The notes under the pieces: generated by a model
What the model was told of the DNA's origin: nothing
The model's input: the letters and a program-made list of their open reading frames with translations, nothing else
Database searches by the model: none
Program-made: the position numbers and the translations under genes
Part shown: in pieces, positions 15,801 to 24,702 of the stretch
How the letters are laid out: every line of letters starts with the position of its first letter
Numbering within the stretch: the first letter of the stretch is position 1
Assembly (NCBI GenBank): GCA_036261615.1
Contig: DATAKK010000094.1
Span: forward strand, 18,127 to 82,126
DNA length: 64,000 nt
Direction: 5' to 3'
DNA from: JAJYQH01 sp036261615
Lineage (GTDB): Bacteria; Actinomycetota; Actinomycetes; Propionibacteriales; Propionibacteriaceae

Positions 15801-16751
15801 CTAGACCATCTCGAGCAGGGTCCGGGCCGTCGCATCGTCGATGACCAGGTCGGTCGCGACCCCGGCCCGCAGCGCGGCCAGCAGTGGTCGCGCCTTCGCG
15901 GCGCCCGCCACCACGCAGAAGCGCCGGGGCACCCGCTGCAGTTCGGCCGGCGTCGGGCCGGTGGCCCGGGCGTTGAGGGAGATGTCGGCGTACGACCCGT
16001 CCTCGCGGAGGAACACCGTGCACACGTCGCCGACCACCCGCTCCGCCCGCAGTTCCTCGAAGTCGTGGGCGTCGAGGTAGCCGGCCGAGTACACGTGCGA
16101 GCGCACCGGCCCGGTGAGCGAACCCACCCCGAACACGACGAGGTCGAGGTGCGCCTGCACGTCGAGCACCGAGCGCACGCTGCGCTCGCGCCACATCGCC
16201 CGCCGGGTCTCGGCGTAGTCGAAGAACGTCGGCACGGGGAAGTGCACGACGCTGCCCCCGAACGCCTCGGCCACCTCGCTGATGATCGAGCCGACGTAGG
16301 GGATGCCCGAGGTCGACTTGTTGGCGCCCCCGTTGAGCTGCACCACGGTCGTACCGCTCACGTCGCGCGGCTGGAGGTACTTGACGATCGCGCTGAGCGT
16401 CGTCCCCCAGGCGATCCCTATCGTCATGCCGTCGGTGACCGCATCGCTGATGAGCAGGCCGGCCGCGCGCGCCACCCGGTCGAGCCGGTGCAGTTCCGCG
16501 GACGCCTCCCGCACCGGCACGATGTGGGTGGTGACGTGGAACATCCGGGAAATGTCGGTCGCCAGGGACGATTTAGGACCAGTGGGATTGGATAAACTGA
16601 TGCGCACGAGACCGGTCTCGCGCGCGTCACTCAATAACCTCGACACGGTCGATCGGGAAACCCCCAACTGCCGCGCGATCGATTCCATTGTCTCGTGCTG
16701 TACGTAGTACATCGACGCCGCGAGGTACATCTGCTCGGATCGCTCGTGCAT
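15801..16751 (-). CDS. SorC/DeoR-type sugar-binding transcriptional regulator
   Basis: 316 residues from ATG 16751, with GGAAGGACA upstream; an in-frame GTG at 16772 would add seven residues. The N-terminal HTH (ESIARQLGVSRSTVSRLLSD, about residues 23-42) is followed by the SorC effector domain with IGIAWGTTLSAIV, DLVVFGVGSLTG, GDVCTVFLREDG and AAGAAKARPLLAALRAG. SorC regulators bind phosphorylated sugars. It diverges from glpF-glpK, so it most likely controls glycerol uptake, with glycerol 3-phosphate or dihydroxyacetone phosphate as candidate effector (inference). Confidence 0.88.
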   Translation of the reverse strand: MHERSEQMYLAASMYYVQHETMESIARQLGVSRSTVSRLLSDARETGLVRISLSNPTGPKSSLATDISRMFHVTTHIVPVREASAELHRLDRVARAAGLLISDAVTDGMTIGIAWGTTLSAIVKYLQPRDVSGTTVVQLNGGANKSTSGIPYVGSIISEVAEAFGGSVVHFPVPTFFDYAETRRAMWRERSVRSVLDVQAHLDLVVFGVGSLTGPVRSHVYSAGYLDAHDFEELRAERVVGDVCTVFLREDGSYADISLNARATGPTPAELQRVPRRFCVVAGAAKARPLLAALRAGVATDLVIDDATARTLLEMV

Positions 16752-17075
16752 CCCACCTGTCCTTCCCTGCACATGCGTTCATGACGGTAGCGCATCGTTG
16801 CAGTGCACGTTAGTGTCCCCGCAGGAACAGGCTCGAAATCGCCGTTCACAACCGCCGACGGACGCCTTGAGGATCAGCGGCCACGGGGGCGCGAACGGAA
16901 CGGGTCGACAATGACTGTCGGTTCCTCGATGCCGTTGGGGGTGGTTCCGGGTGAGCTGCGCGCACACCTCGGAGGGCGTCGGCGCTCATCCTGCCATCCT
17001 CACCGGGCGTGAATATTCAACACCCGCCGCAAGGCTCTTTCACCGGTGCCTCGGCACCAGAATCGAGATGCTCTC
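16752..17075. promoter_or_regulatory. Divergent control region between SorC gene and glpF
   Basis: A 324-bp gap. A perfect palindrome TGAATATTCA lies at 17010-17019, about 56 bp before the glpF start, and is unusually AT-rich for this genome. No convincing -35/-10 pair could be fixed. No gene is seen. Confidence 0.45.
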
Positions 17076-17819
17076 GTGATTCTCCTAGAAACGTCGGCCG
17101 CGACTCTATTCGGGTCAGAATTCCTCGGGACCGCCATCCTGCTGCTGCTCGGTGTCGGCGTGGTCGCCAACAACCTCCTCCCAGCCGCGAAGGGTGCGGG
17201 CACCGGGTTCCTCCACATCAACTGGGGATGGGCCATCGGCGTCCTCGCGGGCGTCTACGTCGCCTACAAGTCCGGAGCGCACCTCAACCCGGCCGTCACC
17301 ATCGGCCTCCTGGTCGCCGGCAAGGACTACGCCACCGGCGTGGCCCCCACGTTCAGCCACACGCTGATCTACCTCGCCGGCGAACTGCTCGGCGCGATGT
17401 TCGGCGCCTTCCTCGCCTGGCTGGCCTACAAGCAGCACTACGACGCCGACTGCGACCCGGCCCTCAAGCTGGGCACGTTCTCGACCGGCCCCGCGCTCCG
17501 CAGCTACGGATGGAACCTCGTGACTGAGGCCATCGCCACCTTCGTGCTGATCATTTGGGTGCTGCTCTCGGGTTACACGCAGTCGGGCCTCGGCCCGCTG
17601 GGCGTCGCGCTCATCGTTCTGGGCATCGGCGCCTCGCTCGGTGGCCCCACGGGGTACGCCATCAACCCGGCCCGCGACCTCGGCCCCCGCATCATCCACG
17701 CCCTCGTCCCGATCAAGGGCAAGGGCAGCTCCGACTGGGCCTACTCGTGGGTCCCGGTCGTCGGCCCGCTCATCGGCGCCGTCGTCGCCGGCCTCGTCTA
17801 CCGCATCTTCTGGGCCTGA
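17076..17819 (+). CDS. glpF: Glycerol uptake facilitator, aquaglyceroporin
   Basis: 247 residues with six helices and both MIP half-helix motifs: GAHLNPAVT (about residue 70) and YAINPARDLGPR (about residue 200). The Asp/Arg after the second NPA (NPARDLGPR) is the glycerol-channel signature. GTG 17076 is chosen (ILLETSAATLFGSEFLGTA aligns with family N-termini); a GTG at 17046 would add ten atypical residues. The first about 12 codons use rarer A/T-rich codons than the rest. Forms an operon with glpK, letting glycerol diffuse in to be trapped by phosphorylation. Confidence 0.92.
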   Translation: MILLETSAATLFGSEFLGTAILLLLGVGVVANNLLPAAKGAGTGFLHINWGWAIGVLAGVYVAYKSGAHLNPAVTIGLLVAGKDYATGVAPTFSHTLIYLAGELLGAMFGAFLAWLAYKQHYDADCDPALKLGTFSTGPALRSYGWNLVTEAIATFVLIIWVLLSGYTQSGLGPLGVALIVLGIGASLGGPTGYAINPARDLGPRIIHALVPIKGKGSSDWAYSWVPVVGPLIGAVVAGLVYRIFWA

Positions 17820-17878
17820 CGAGTCAACCGACGTAGTCCGCAGTTTCCCAACCATCACGATGAGGTGAAGCAACAACA

Positions 17879-19402
17879 ATGAGTGACACCAAGTACATCC
17901 TGGCCATCGACCAGGGCACCACCAGCACCCGTGCCATCGTCTTCGACCACGCCGGACGCATCGTCTCGGTGGGCCAGAAGGAGCACGAGCAGATCTTCCC
18001 GAGGGCCGGTTGGGTCGAGCACAACCCGATCGAGGTGTGGGACAACGTCCGCGAGGTCGTCGCCCAGGCCCTGTCGAAGGCCTCCATCAACCACAACGAC
18101 CTGGCCGCCTGCGGCATCACCAACCAGCGCGAGACCACGGTCGTCTGGAACAAGGAGACCGGCAAGCCCGTCTACAACGCGATCGTCTGGCAGGACACCC
18201 GCACGGCGAAGATCGTCGAGGAGCTCGGAGGCGCCGAGGGCCAGGACAAGTACAAGGCCCGGGTGGGTCTGCCCCTGGCGACCTACTTCTGCGGCCCCAA
18301 GGTGAAGTGGATCCTCGACAACGTCGAGGGTGCGCGGGCCGATGCCGAGGCCGGCAAGCTGATCATGGGCACGATGGACACCTGGGTGCTCTGGAACATG
18401 ACCGGCGGCACCGACGGCGGCGTGCACGTCACCGACGTGACCAACGCCTCCCGCACCATGCTCATGGACCTCAACACGCTGAGCTGGGACGCTGACATCG
18501 CCGCCGACATGACGATCCCGATGTCGATGCTGCCGGAGATCAAGAGCTCGTCCGAGGTCTACGGCGTCGGCCGGGGCCAGGGTCTGCTGCCCGATGTGCC
18601 GCTCGCGGGCATCCTCGGCGACCAGCAGGCGGCCACCTTCGGCCAGGCGTGCTTCGAGCCCGGCATGGCGAAGAACACCTACGGCACCGGCAACTTCATG
18701 ATCCTGAACACCGGTGAGGACATCGTTCCCAGCAAGAACGGCCTGCTCACCACGGTCTGCTACAAGATCGGCGACCAGAAGCCGATCTACGCGCTCGAGG
18801 GCTCGATCGCGGTCACCGGCTCGCTCGTGCAGTGGCTGCGCGACAACCTGCAGATGATCTCGAGCGCCGCCGAGATCGAAGACCTCGCCAAGTCCGTCGA
18901 GGACAACGGCGGCGCCTACTTCGTCCCGGCGTTCTCCGGTCTGTTCGCTCCCTACTGGAAGTCGAATGCCCGGGGCGCCCTCGTCGGTCTCACCCGGTAC
19001 GTCCACCGCGGGCACATCGCCCGGGCCGTGCTCGAGGCGACCGCGTACCAGACCCGTGAGGTGCTCGACGCCATGGAGGCCGACTCCGGGGTCAAGCTCA
19101 CCGAGCTCAAGGTCGACGGCGGCATGACCGCCAACGACACCCTCATGCAGTTCCAGGCCGATCAGCTCGGCGTGCCGGTGGTGCGGCCGGTCGTGGCCGA
19201 GACCACGGCCCTCGGCGCCGCGTACGCCGCGGGCATCGCCGTGGGCTACTGGAACGGCGAGCAGGACGTCATCGACAACTGGGCCGAGGACAAGCGCTGG
19301 GAGCCCAGCGGCGAGTCCGACGAGCGCGACCGCCTGTACCGCAACTGGAAGAAGGCTGTCACCCGCACGTTCGACTGGGTGGACGCCGACGTCAAGGAGT
19401 GA
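17879..19402 (+). CDS. glpK: Glycerol kinase
   Basis: 507 residues, full FGGY-family length. Shows the N-terminal phosphate motif ILAIDQGTTSTRAIVFD, CGITNQRETTVVWN, GILGDQQAATFGQACFEPG, YGTGNFMILNTG and VDGGMTANDTLMQFQADQLG. Phosphorylates glycerol to glycerol 3-phosphate at the expense of ATP. It follows glpF by 59 bp and ends at a strong terminator. FVPAFSGLFAPYWKSNARG and AYQTREVLDAME agree with bacterial GlpK. Confidence 0.97.
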   Translation: MSDTKYILAIDQGTTSTRAIVFDHAGRIVSVGQKEHEQIFPRAGWVEHNPIEVWDNVREVVAQALSKASINHNDLAACGITNQRETTVVWNKETGKPVYNAIVWQDTRTAKIVEELGGAEGQDKYKARVGLPLATYFCGPKVKWILDNVEGARADAEAGKLIMGTMDTWVLWNMTGGTDGGVHVTDVTNASRTMLMDLNTLSWDADIAADMTIPMSMLPEIKSSSEVYGVGRGQGLLPDVPLAGILGDQQAATFGQACFEPGMAKNTYGTGNFMILNTGEDIVPSKNGLLTTVCYKIGDQKPIYALEGSIAVTGSLVQWLRDNLQMISSAAEIEDLAKSVEDNGGAYFVPAFSGLFAPYWKSNARGALVGLTRYVHRGHIARAVLEATAYQTREVLDAMEADSGVKLTELKVDGGMTANDTLMQFQADQLGVPVVRPVVAETTALGAAYAAGIAVGYWNGEQDVIDNWAEDKRWEPSGESDERDRLYRNWKKAVTRTFDWVDADVKE

Positions 19403-19439
19403 CCGCGACCAGGGGTCTCGCCTGAGACGCTGACAAAGA

Positions 19440-19477
19440 CCGCCGGCGGAGGATGTTTCCTCCGCCGGCGGCCTTTC
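19440..19477 (+). terminator. Rho-independent terminator of glpFK
   Basis: 14-bp perfect stem (19440-19453 with 19458-19471), TGTT loop, followed by CCTTTCGT. Located 38 bp after the glpK stop. Confidence 0.9.
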
Positions 19478-19696
19478 GTCTCGGACCCAACCCCACGGGT
19501 CCGAAGGCAGAGGAGGTGCCCGCGTCAGGGGACCAGCGGATCTCTGCCTCCAGTCGACCACGAGCGCCGCCCACTACTCCCCAGCGGTGGCGCCAATATG
19601 TCGACTGGCATAAAAGATAGGGTGGGCGTCGTCGGGCGTCAACCCACCCGCGCATGTCGCTCTGGCAAGGCCGTCGACGCGTGATTCACTTTCCCA

Positions 19697-20284
19697 ATGG
19701 TCAGGGACGTGCGCGCGAGAATGGTCACCGGCGCCATGCGCCTGCTCGCCGGGGGCGGGGTGCAGCAGACCTCCATCCAGAACCTCACGCAGGCCACCGG
19801 AACCCCCCGCGGATCCGTCTACCACTTCTTCCCGCAGGGGAAGGGCCAGCTCATCGAGGAGGCCCTCGCCGAGTCCTGCCGGTTGCTCGTCTCCCGCCTC
19901 GCCGAGCGCGACCTGTCCACCCCCGCCGAGGTCGTGCGCGCGTTCGCCGGCGTGTGGCGCTCGCTGCTCGTGGCGACCGACTTCCGGCTGGGCTGCGCCG
20001 TGGTCGGTGTCACCGTGACCAGCGAGAACGACGCCGAACGCCGGGCCGCGCACCAGGTCTTCGCCACGTGGACGACGCACCTCGTCGATCACCTGGTGCG
20101 GGTCGGCGTGTCCCGGGAGCGGGCCAGCACCCTCGCCCACCTGCTGCTCGCCGGCTGCGAGGGGGCCGTCGTGCTGTGCCGGGCGCGGCGCGACCTCGTG
20201 CCCCTGGACGCCGTGGAGCGGGAGATCGTCGACCTCGTCAGCGCCCGCGGCGGCGCAGATCGTGGTCGCGAACTGCCCGCCTGA
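19697..20284 (+). CDS. TetR/AcrR-family regulator
   Basis: 195 residues. The N-terminal HTH is of the LmrA/YxaF type: MVTGAMRLLAGGGVQQTSIQ, NLTQATGTPRGSVYHFFPQG. A helical C-terminal ligand domain follows (FRLGCAVVGVTVTSE, LLLAGCEGAVVLCRARRDL). No good ribosome site precedes ATG 19697, so the start is less certain. An AT-rich patch with TATGTCGACTGGCATAAAAG lies about 90 bp upstream and may hold the promoter or operator. The last 47 bp overlap the end of the convergent PH-domain gene. Target genes are not apparent. Confidence 0.85.
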   Translation: MVRDVRARMVTGAMRLLAGGGVQQTSIQNLTQATGTPRGSVYHFFPQGKGQLIEEALAESCRLLVSRLAERDLSTPAEVVRAFAGVWRSLLVATDFRLGCAVVGVTVTSENDAERRAAHQVFATWTTHLVDHLVRVGVSRERASTLAHLLLAGCEGAVVLCRARRDLVPLDAVEREIVDLVSARGGADRGRELPA

Positions 20285-20756
20285 TGTCGTCGGCGCGACT
20301 GTCGTAGGAACTGCCGGGGGCGGCGCCCGCCAGCCAACGGAACACGACGGCGTGGCCGCCCGCGACCTGTGACGTCGGGACGATGAGCCCGCGCCCGTGC
20401 GCCGGAACCAGCCGGATGTCGGGGCTGCGGCCGTTGAAGACGTACTTGACGGTGGCGATGTCGTCGGCGTCCATGACCCGCTCGCCGACGACGCTCTGGA
20501 CGCGGATCGACCGGGCGTCCAGGCGGACGGCCACCCGGCTCCGCACCCAGGCGCGGACCCCGAAGACGACGAGGAAGCTGAGCCCGAGGGCGATGAGCAC
20601 GAACCCGCCGGAGCGCCACGTGAGGACGCCGATGACCGCCATTCCCGCCGCCAGGACGCTCACCCGGGTGAGACTCACACCGACGTTGAAGGTGGCCGGG
20701 AGGGTCGTCACGCCGTCCGGACCCGGCCGCGGCACCTCGTCGTCGGAGATCCTCAC
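20238..20756 (-). CDS. Bacterial PH-domain membrane protein
   Basis: 172 residues from the GTG at 20756, overlapping the pseudokinase stop by 4 bp. Two hydrophobic helices (LTRVSVLAAGMAVIGVLTW and FVLIALGLSFLVVFGVRAW) precede a C-terminal PH-like domain (VAVRLDARSIRVQSVVGERV, VKYVFNGRSPDIRLVPAHGR). This matches the bacterial PH membrane protein layout. It is the last gene of the pcnA, DUF6049, pseudokinase operon, suggesting a role in envelope biogenesis. Function is otherwise unknown. Confidence 0.75.
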   Translation of the reverse strand: MRISDDEVPRPGPDGVTTLPATFNVGVSLTRVSVLAAGMAVIGVLTWRSGGFVLIALGLSFLVVFGVRAWVRSRVAVRLDARSIRVQSVVGERVMDADDIATVKYVFNGRSPDIRLVPAHGRGLIVPTSQVAGGHAVVFRWLAGAAPGSSYDSRADDIRRAVRDHDLRRRGR

Positions 20757-22606
20757 GGCAGTACCGACACCTCGGCGATCGCGCCGCGGTAGTGACCCGG
20801 CGACACCTGGGGCAGCGAGGTGAGGTAGACGAGCACCCAGCGGCTGGTCACCGTCGCCGACGGCTTCAGCGTGACCGACGTGCCGGCGTTCGCGTCGGAG
20901 GCGATCACCCGCCAGTCCTTGACCGTCGCCATGGGGGCGGCGCTCGGGTTGCCGGTGGGCACGCGGATCTCGACGGCGGTCGGCTTGCCCTGCAGGGTGA
21001 GCCGCACCGAGCCGATCGCCACCGGGTGCCCGAGGTCGAGCACCAGCCCGACGCCGGGCTTGAGGCCGCCGAGGTGCGGGGTGCCCAGGTAGGTGACCGT
21101 CTGCCACGCGGTGGACGCCTTGCCGTCGATCGCCCTTCCCACCTGGTCGGGGTTCTCCTGGTTGTTCCCGCCGTCGGCCGACGGGTCGAAGTCCTTGACG
21201 CTGTCGATGGCGTAGGCGGAGGCCGCGCTGGGCGACGCGGAGGTGGACGCCGAGGGCGGCCGCGCGGCGGTCGAAGCGGGGTGCCGGTTGCCGAGCCAGA
21301 CGCCGACCAGCCCGATGACCAGGCTGAGCAGCACGAGCGCAACGAGCAGGAACACCAGCCGGCGGCGCCGGTGGTCGACGCGGCGGCCGCCATCGGCGCC
21401 GGCCCGGGAGCTCGGCGTGGCGGGCGAGGCCGGGCGCAGTCGGGCGGCGAGCGGGTCGGGCCCCTGGTCCACGTCGTGCGCCGCGGAGACGGAGCGGTGC
21501 GGCTCGGCGGGTGGTGGGGCGATCGCGGTGAACGACTCGTGCGGGTCCCACTCGGCCGTGGCGTCGTTGGCCGGGTCGTGGTCGAGGTGCGCGGGGCGCA
21601 GGGAGGCGCCGACCGCGGCGCGCCCGGCCTCCGTGGCGGCCCGGGTGCTCGTCGTGACCGGCACGACCGGGAACCTGATCCGCTGCTCGAGGTCGGCCGC
21701 GGCGTCCGCGGTGCCGAGCACCCGGGACAGGGCGAGGGCAACCTGCGACGCGGAGGTCAGGCGACCGCCCGAGTGGCGCGGCGTGGGCGACAGGATGCGG
21801 TCGCAGATCGCGTCGAGCGCCGGCGAGATGCTCGACCGCACCTGGCGCGGCGTGGCCCACCGGTCGCCCTGGAGGGGTGCGGGCTCGAGCCCCCAGGCGT
21901 CCACCTGTGGCCGGTCGGGGTCGACCGGCCACATCGACAGCAAACTGGCGTAGAGCAGCTTGCCGAGGGCCTGCACGTCGGTGGCCTCCCGCTCCGACCA
22001 CGCCGCGTGGGCGTCGTGCTGCTCGGGGTGCAGCGCCGCCTCGATGAGGAATCCGACGATCTTGACGTTGCCGGTCGCGGTGATGACGACCGAGTCGGGG
22101 GTGAGCCGCTGGTGGAACAGGCCCTGCTCGTGCAGGGGCGCCAGCGCGTCGGCCATCTCCCGGACGATCCACGCCGCCTCCAGGGCGCTGAGCGGGCCGG
22201 ACGCGAGCAGTTGCTCGAGGGTCTCACCGGGCGCGAACTCGCAGACGACGAGCGACGGCTCGTCGGGGTCCTCGCCGCCCACGGCGTCCAGCACGCGGAG
22301 GAAGCGGGCGTCGACGGCGGCGGCGCTTCGACGGGCCGCGTCGAGGACGCCGGGCGAGCGCGGGTCGTGGGCCGCGAGCACGTGGATCAGCACGGAGCGG
22401 GACAGGGTGCGGTCGAAGGCGCGCCAGGTCTGGATCGCTCCCCGCTGGAGCAGCCGGCTCTCGAGCTGGTAGCGCTCGGCGACCACCTGCCCCTGGTACA
22501 CCGCCGGGGTCGGCAGCCCCTCGTAGCCGCCGGGGGGGTCGTCGTCGAGCGTCATGTCGGTGATGATCGTCGGCTCGTCGGACGAGGAGTCCCACTGCGA
22601 ATTCAT
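20753..22606 (-). CDS. Membrane-anchored pseudokinase with discoidin-like domain (MurJ C-terminal type)
   Basis: 617 residues. Residues about 40-290 form a protein-kinase fold lacking the catalytic residues: the glycine loop is LLQRGAIQTW, the catalytic loop reads HQRLTPDSVV instead of HRD, and DFG is replaced by VGF. A Ser/Pro-rich stretch, one helix (RLVFLLVALVLLSLVIGLVG, about residue 410) and an extracellular beta domain (GRAIDGKASTAWQTVTYLG, F5/8 or discoidin-like) follow. In Mycobacterium this pseudokinase-plus-beta-domain is the C-terminus of MurJ (Rv3910). Here the lipid II flippase helices are absent and the gene starts with its own ATG, overlapping DUF6049 by 4 bp. Likely a wall-synthesis scaffold phosphorylated by a PknB-type kinase (inference). 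Confidence 0.82.
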   Translation of the reverse strand: MNSQWDSSSDEPTIITDMTLDDDPPGGYEGLPTPAVYQGQVVAERYQLESRLLQRGAIQTWRAFDRTLSRSVLIHVLAAHDPRSPGVLDAARRSAAAVDARFLRVLDAVGGEDPDEPSLVVCEFAPGETLEQLLASGPLSALEAAWIVREMADALAPLHEQGLFHQRLTPDSVVITATGNVKIVGFLIEAALHPEQHDAHAAWSEREATDVQALGKLLYASLLSMWPVDPDRPQVDAWGLEPAPLQGDRWATPRQVRSSISPALDAICDRILSPTPRHSGGRLTSASQVALALSRVLGTADAAADLEQRIRFPVVPVTTSTRAATEAGRAAVGASLRPAHLDHDPANDATAEWDPHESFTAIAPPPAEPHRSVSAAHDVDQGPDPLAARLRPASPATPSSRAGADGGRRVDHRRRRLVFLLVALVLLSLVIGLVGVWLGNRHPASTAARPPSASTSASPSAASAYAIDSVKDFDPSADGGNNQENPDQVGRAIDGKASTAWQTVTYLGTPHLGGLKPGVGLVLDLGHPVAIGSVRLTLQGKPTAVEIRVPTGNPSAAPMATVKDWRVIASDANAGTSVTLKPSATVTSRWVLVYLTSLPQVSPGHYRGAIAEVSVLP

Positions 22607-24702
22607 CGGCTGTCACTTCCATCGGGATGCGCCGGGGCCCTCGCGGCGTCCCGGAGTGTCGACCCGCTCGGGACCCCAGTCTGCCCGCCCGCCGGGACAT
22701 CGGCGAAGCTGACACTCTGTGCGGCCGGTCGGGCGAGCGACTGGGTGCGGCTGTGCTCGCGCTGCACCTGCCGGATGCGCATCGCGGTCGCGCCCATGAA
22801 CACCACCCCGGAGAGGATCACGATGATCCAGCCGACCTGGCCGAAGGAGGTGGCCCGCAGCGTGATCTGCTGCGGGGCCCCGATCGGGCGCCCCTGGGGG
22901 GTCTCGAGCCGGGCGGTGACGTTCACCGAGCCGTTGGTGTGGGCGTGGGCGGTGAACTCGGCTGTCACCGTCTCGCCGGCGGGCACCGTGATGTCCGGCG
23001 TCTCAGGGACGCTGACCCGCTGGGGGTTCTCGGAGACGAACGCGATCCGCACCGTCACCGCCTGGTCGAGGTGGTTGGTGACGGTGGCCGGGAGGTTGTT
23101 GCTCGAACTGCTGAGCACGAACTCGCCCGCCAGCGCGAGGGTGATCGCCTGGCTGCCCAGCACGTCGCCGACGAGCGAGGTGGCCTTGCTGAGGAAGTCC
23201 GCCCCCTGGCGGGGGGTGAAGCTCGACGACAGGCTCCGCGCGAGGGCGCGGTCGGCCCGGCTCGTCGCCTCCGCGGTCAGCCCGGTCACCTCACCCCACG
23301 CGGAGAAGCGCTCGTGGGCGAGGTGCCGCAACTGCTCCCAGCCGCTCGGGTCGGGGTGCGCCTCGCTGCCCGTGACGAGCGCGGGGGTCGACAGACTGAG
23401 ATCGAGCGGGGTCGCGCTGAGCGCCGGACGGACGAGCTGGTCGAGGCTCAGGTCGGCCTGCGAGGCGATGGGGAGCAGCATCGGCGACCCGGTGCTCGAC
23501 GCGATGAGCGCCTGGGCCATCGCCCGCTGCCGCACCTGCACCGGCGTCTTCGTCGGCGCGGGGGCCGGGCCGCCGCCGGTGATGCCCATCGCGACGTCCT
23601 TCACCGCGATCCCGGTGACCGGATCGATGCCGTCGCTCACCCCTCCCCCGATGACGACCGACGGCTTCCACGGCTGGACGAAGCTCAGCAGCGCGGGCGT
23701 CACGGTGTCGGTGAACACGGCGAGGGGCAGGCTCGCCACCGGGTTGTCGGGGCTGAGGGCGGCCGCGATCCCGTCCCGGGTCTCGGTGTCGCCGCTCACG
23801 ACCAGCGGCGTCAGGTCGGGGTCGGCGTAGGGCAGCCGGTACGACGGGTGGGCCGCGATGACCGAGCGGAGCTTGGCCAGCCAGTCGCCCGCCACCTGCG
23901 CCTGCCGCTGCAGGTCGGACGCCGACGGCGTCCGGCCCCCGATGGTGTGGGTGGTGGTGAGCGCCTGCACCTCGTCGACGAGTCCCGGGTCGACGAGGAC
24001 GGTGCTGCCCGGCTGGGCGGCCCGGTCGAGCAGCTGGGACAAGCGTCCGGTGAGGTCGGAGACGAGGTGGTCGTCGGCGAACGCGGCCGGCCCGAGCAGC
24101 GACGGCTTCGCCGTGAGCACGACGAGCGGGGTGTAGCTGAGCCGGGTCGACTTGGCGAGTACGGGCAGGATCGTCCGCGAGCGTCCCGCGGTGAGGGTCG
24201 AGCCGTCGGGCAACTCCGCCCGCACCTGGACGCCGACCGGGTAGAGCGCCGGCGTGGTGAACCCGAGCAGCTTGATCGGCGCCGAGACGGTGAAGGTGGC
24301 GCTCTGGCCGGGGGCGAACTGCGGCTGCTTCGGCGTGGTGATCTGCTGCCAGACCCCCTGCTCGTGGTCGACCGCCCTGGCCCCCACGGGCAGGGTGACC
24401 GTGCTCGCGAGGTAGGCGGAGAACTGATCCTGGGTGGTGAGCGGGGTCATGTCGCGCCACAGGTACACCTGCACCGAGCGGAGGTCCTCGGTGGAGGTGT
24501 TGGTGATCCGGCCGGTGATCTTCAGCGTGCCGGCCCCGGTGGTCGACGACGGGGTGAGGGAGGACATCTGGACGGTGATGAGCGGCGTGTCCGCCGCCGC
24601 CGGGGGCGCCGACAACCACGCCGTACCGAGCACCGTGACCAGCCCGACGAGGGCCGTCACCAGCGCGCGCGCGACGCGACGCGCGCGGGACTGCTGGCTC
24701 AT
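22603..24702 (-). CDS. DUF6049 secreted, membrane-anchored protein (Rv3909-like)
   Basis: 699 residues. A signal peptide (RALVTALVGLVTVLGTAWLS, ending about residue 37 at PPAAA) is followed by a long extracellular region of beta domains, and a C-terminal anchor helix (VGWIIVILSGVVFMGATAMR) before a positively charged tail. The N-terminal domain TGRITNTSTEDLRSVQVYLW looks Ig-like. In mycobacteria the homologous gene sits immediately before murJ. It lies between pcnA and the pseudokinase with 4-bp overlaps at both ends, so all three are co-translated. The role is unknown, probably envelope biogenesis. Confidence 0.82.
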   Translation of the reverse strand: MSQQSRARRVARALVTALVGLVTVLGTAWLSAPPAAADTPLITVQMSSLTPSSTTGAGTLKITGRITNTSTEDLRSVQVYLWRDMTPLTTQDQFSAYLASTVTLPVGARAVDHEQGVWQQITTPKQPQFAPGQSATFTVSAPIKLLGFTTPALYPVGVQVRAELPDGSTLTAGRSRTILPVLAKSTRLSYTPLVVLTAKPSLLGPAAFADDHLVSDLTGRLSQLLDRAAQPGSTVLVDPGLVDEVQALTTTHTIGGRTPSASDLQRQAQVAGDWLAKLRSVIAAHPSYRLPYADPDLTPLVVSGDTETRDGIAAALSPDNPVASLPLAVFTDTVTPALLSFVQPWKPSVVIGGGVSDGIDPVTGIAVKDVAMGITGGGPAPAPTKTPVQVRQRAMAQALIASSTGSPMLLPIASQADLSLDQLVRPALSATPLDLSLSTPALVTGSEAHPDPSGWEQLRHLAHERFSAWGEVTGLTAEATSRADRALARSLSSSFTPRQGADFLSKATSLVGDVLGSQAITLALAGEFVLSSSSNNLPATVTNHLDQAVTVRIAFVSENPQRVSVPETPDITVPAGETVTAEFTAHAHTNGSVNVTARLETPQGRPIGAPQQITLRATSFGQVGWIIVILSGVVFMGATAMRIRQVQREHSRTQSLARPAAQSVSFADVPAGGQTGVPSGSTLRDAARAPAHPDGSDSR

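Noticed and set aside
20238..20284. Overlap of TetR and PH-domain genes as an assembly fault
   Set aside because: A 47-bp tail-to-tail overlap of convergent genes is common in dense genomes and both reading frames look intact.
20792..23830. 1012-codon open frame on the plus strand
   Set aside because: Lies opposite the pseudokinase and DUF6049 genes; translation is arginine/glycine-rich without family motifs, a typical high-GC antisense shadow.
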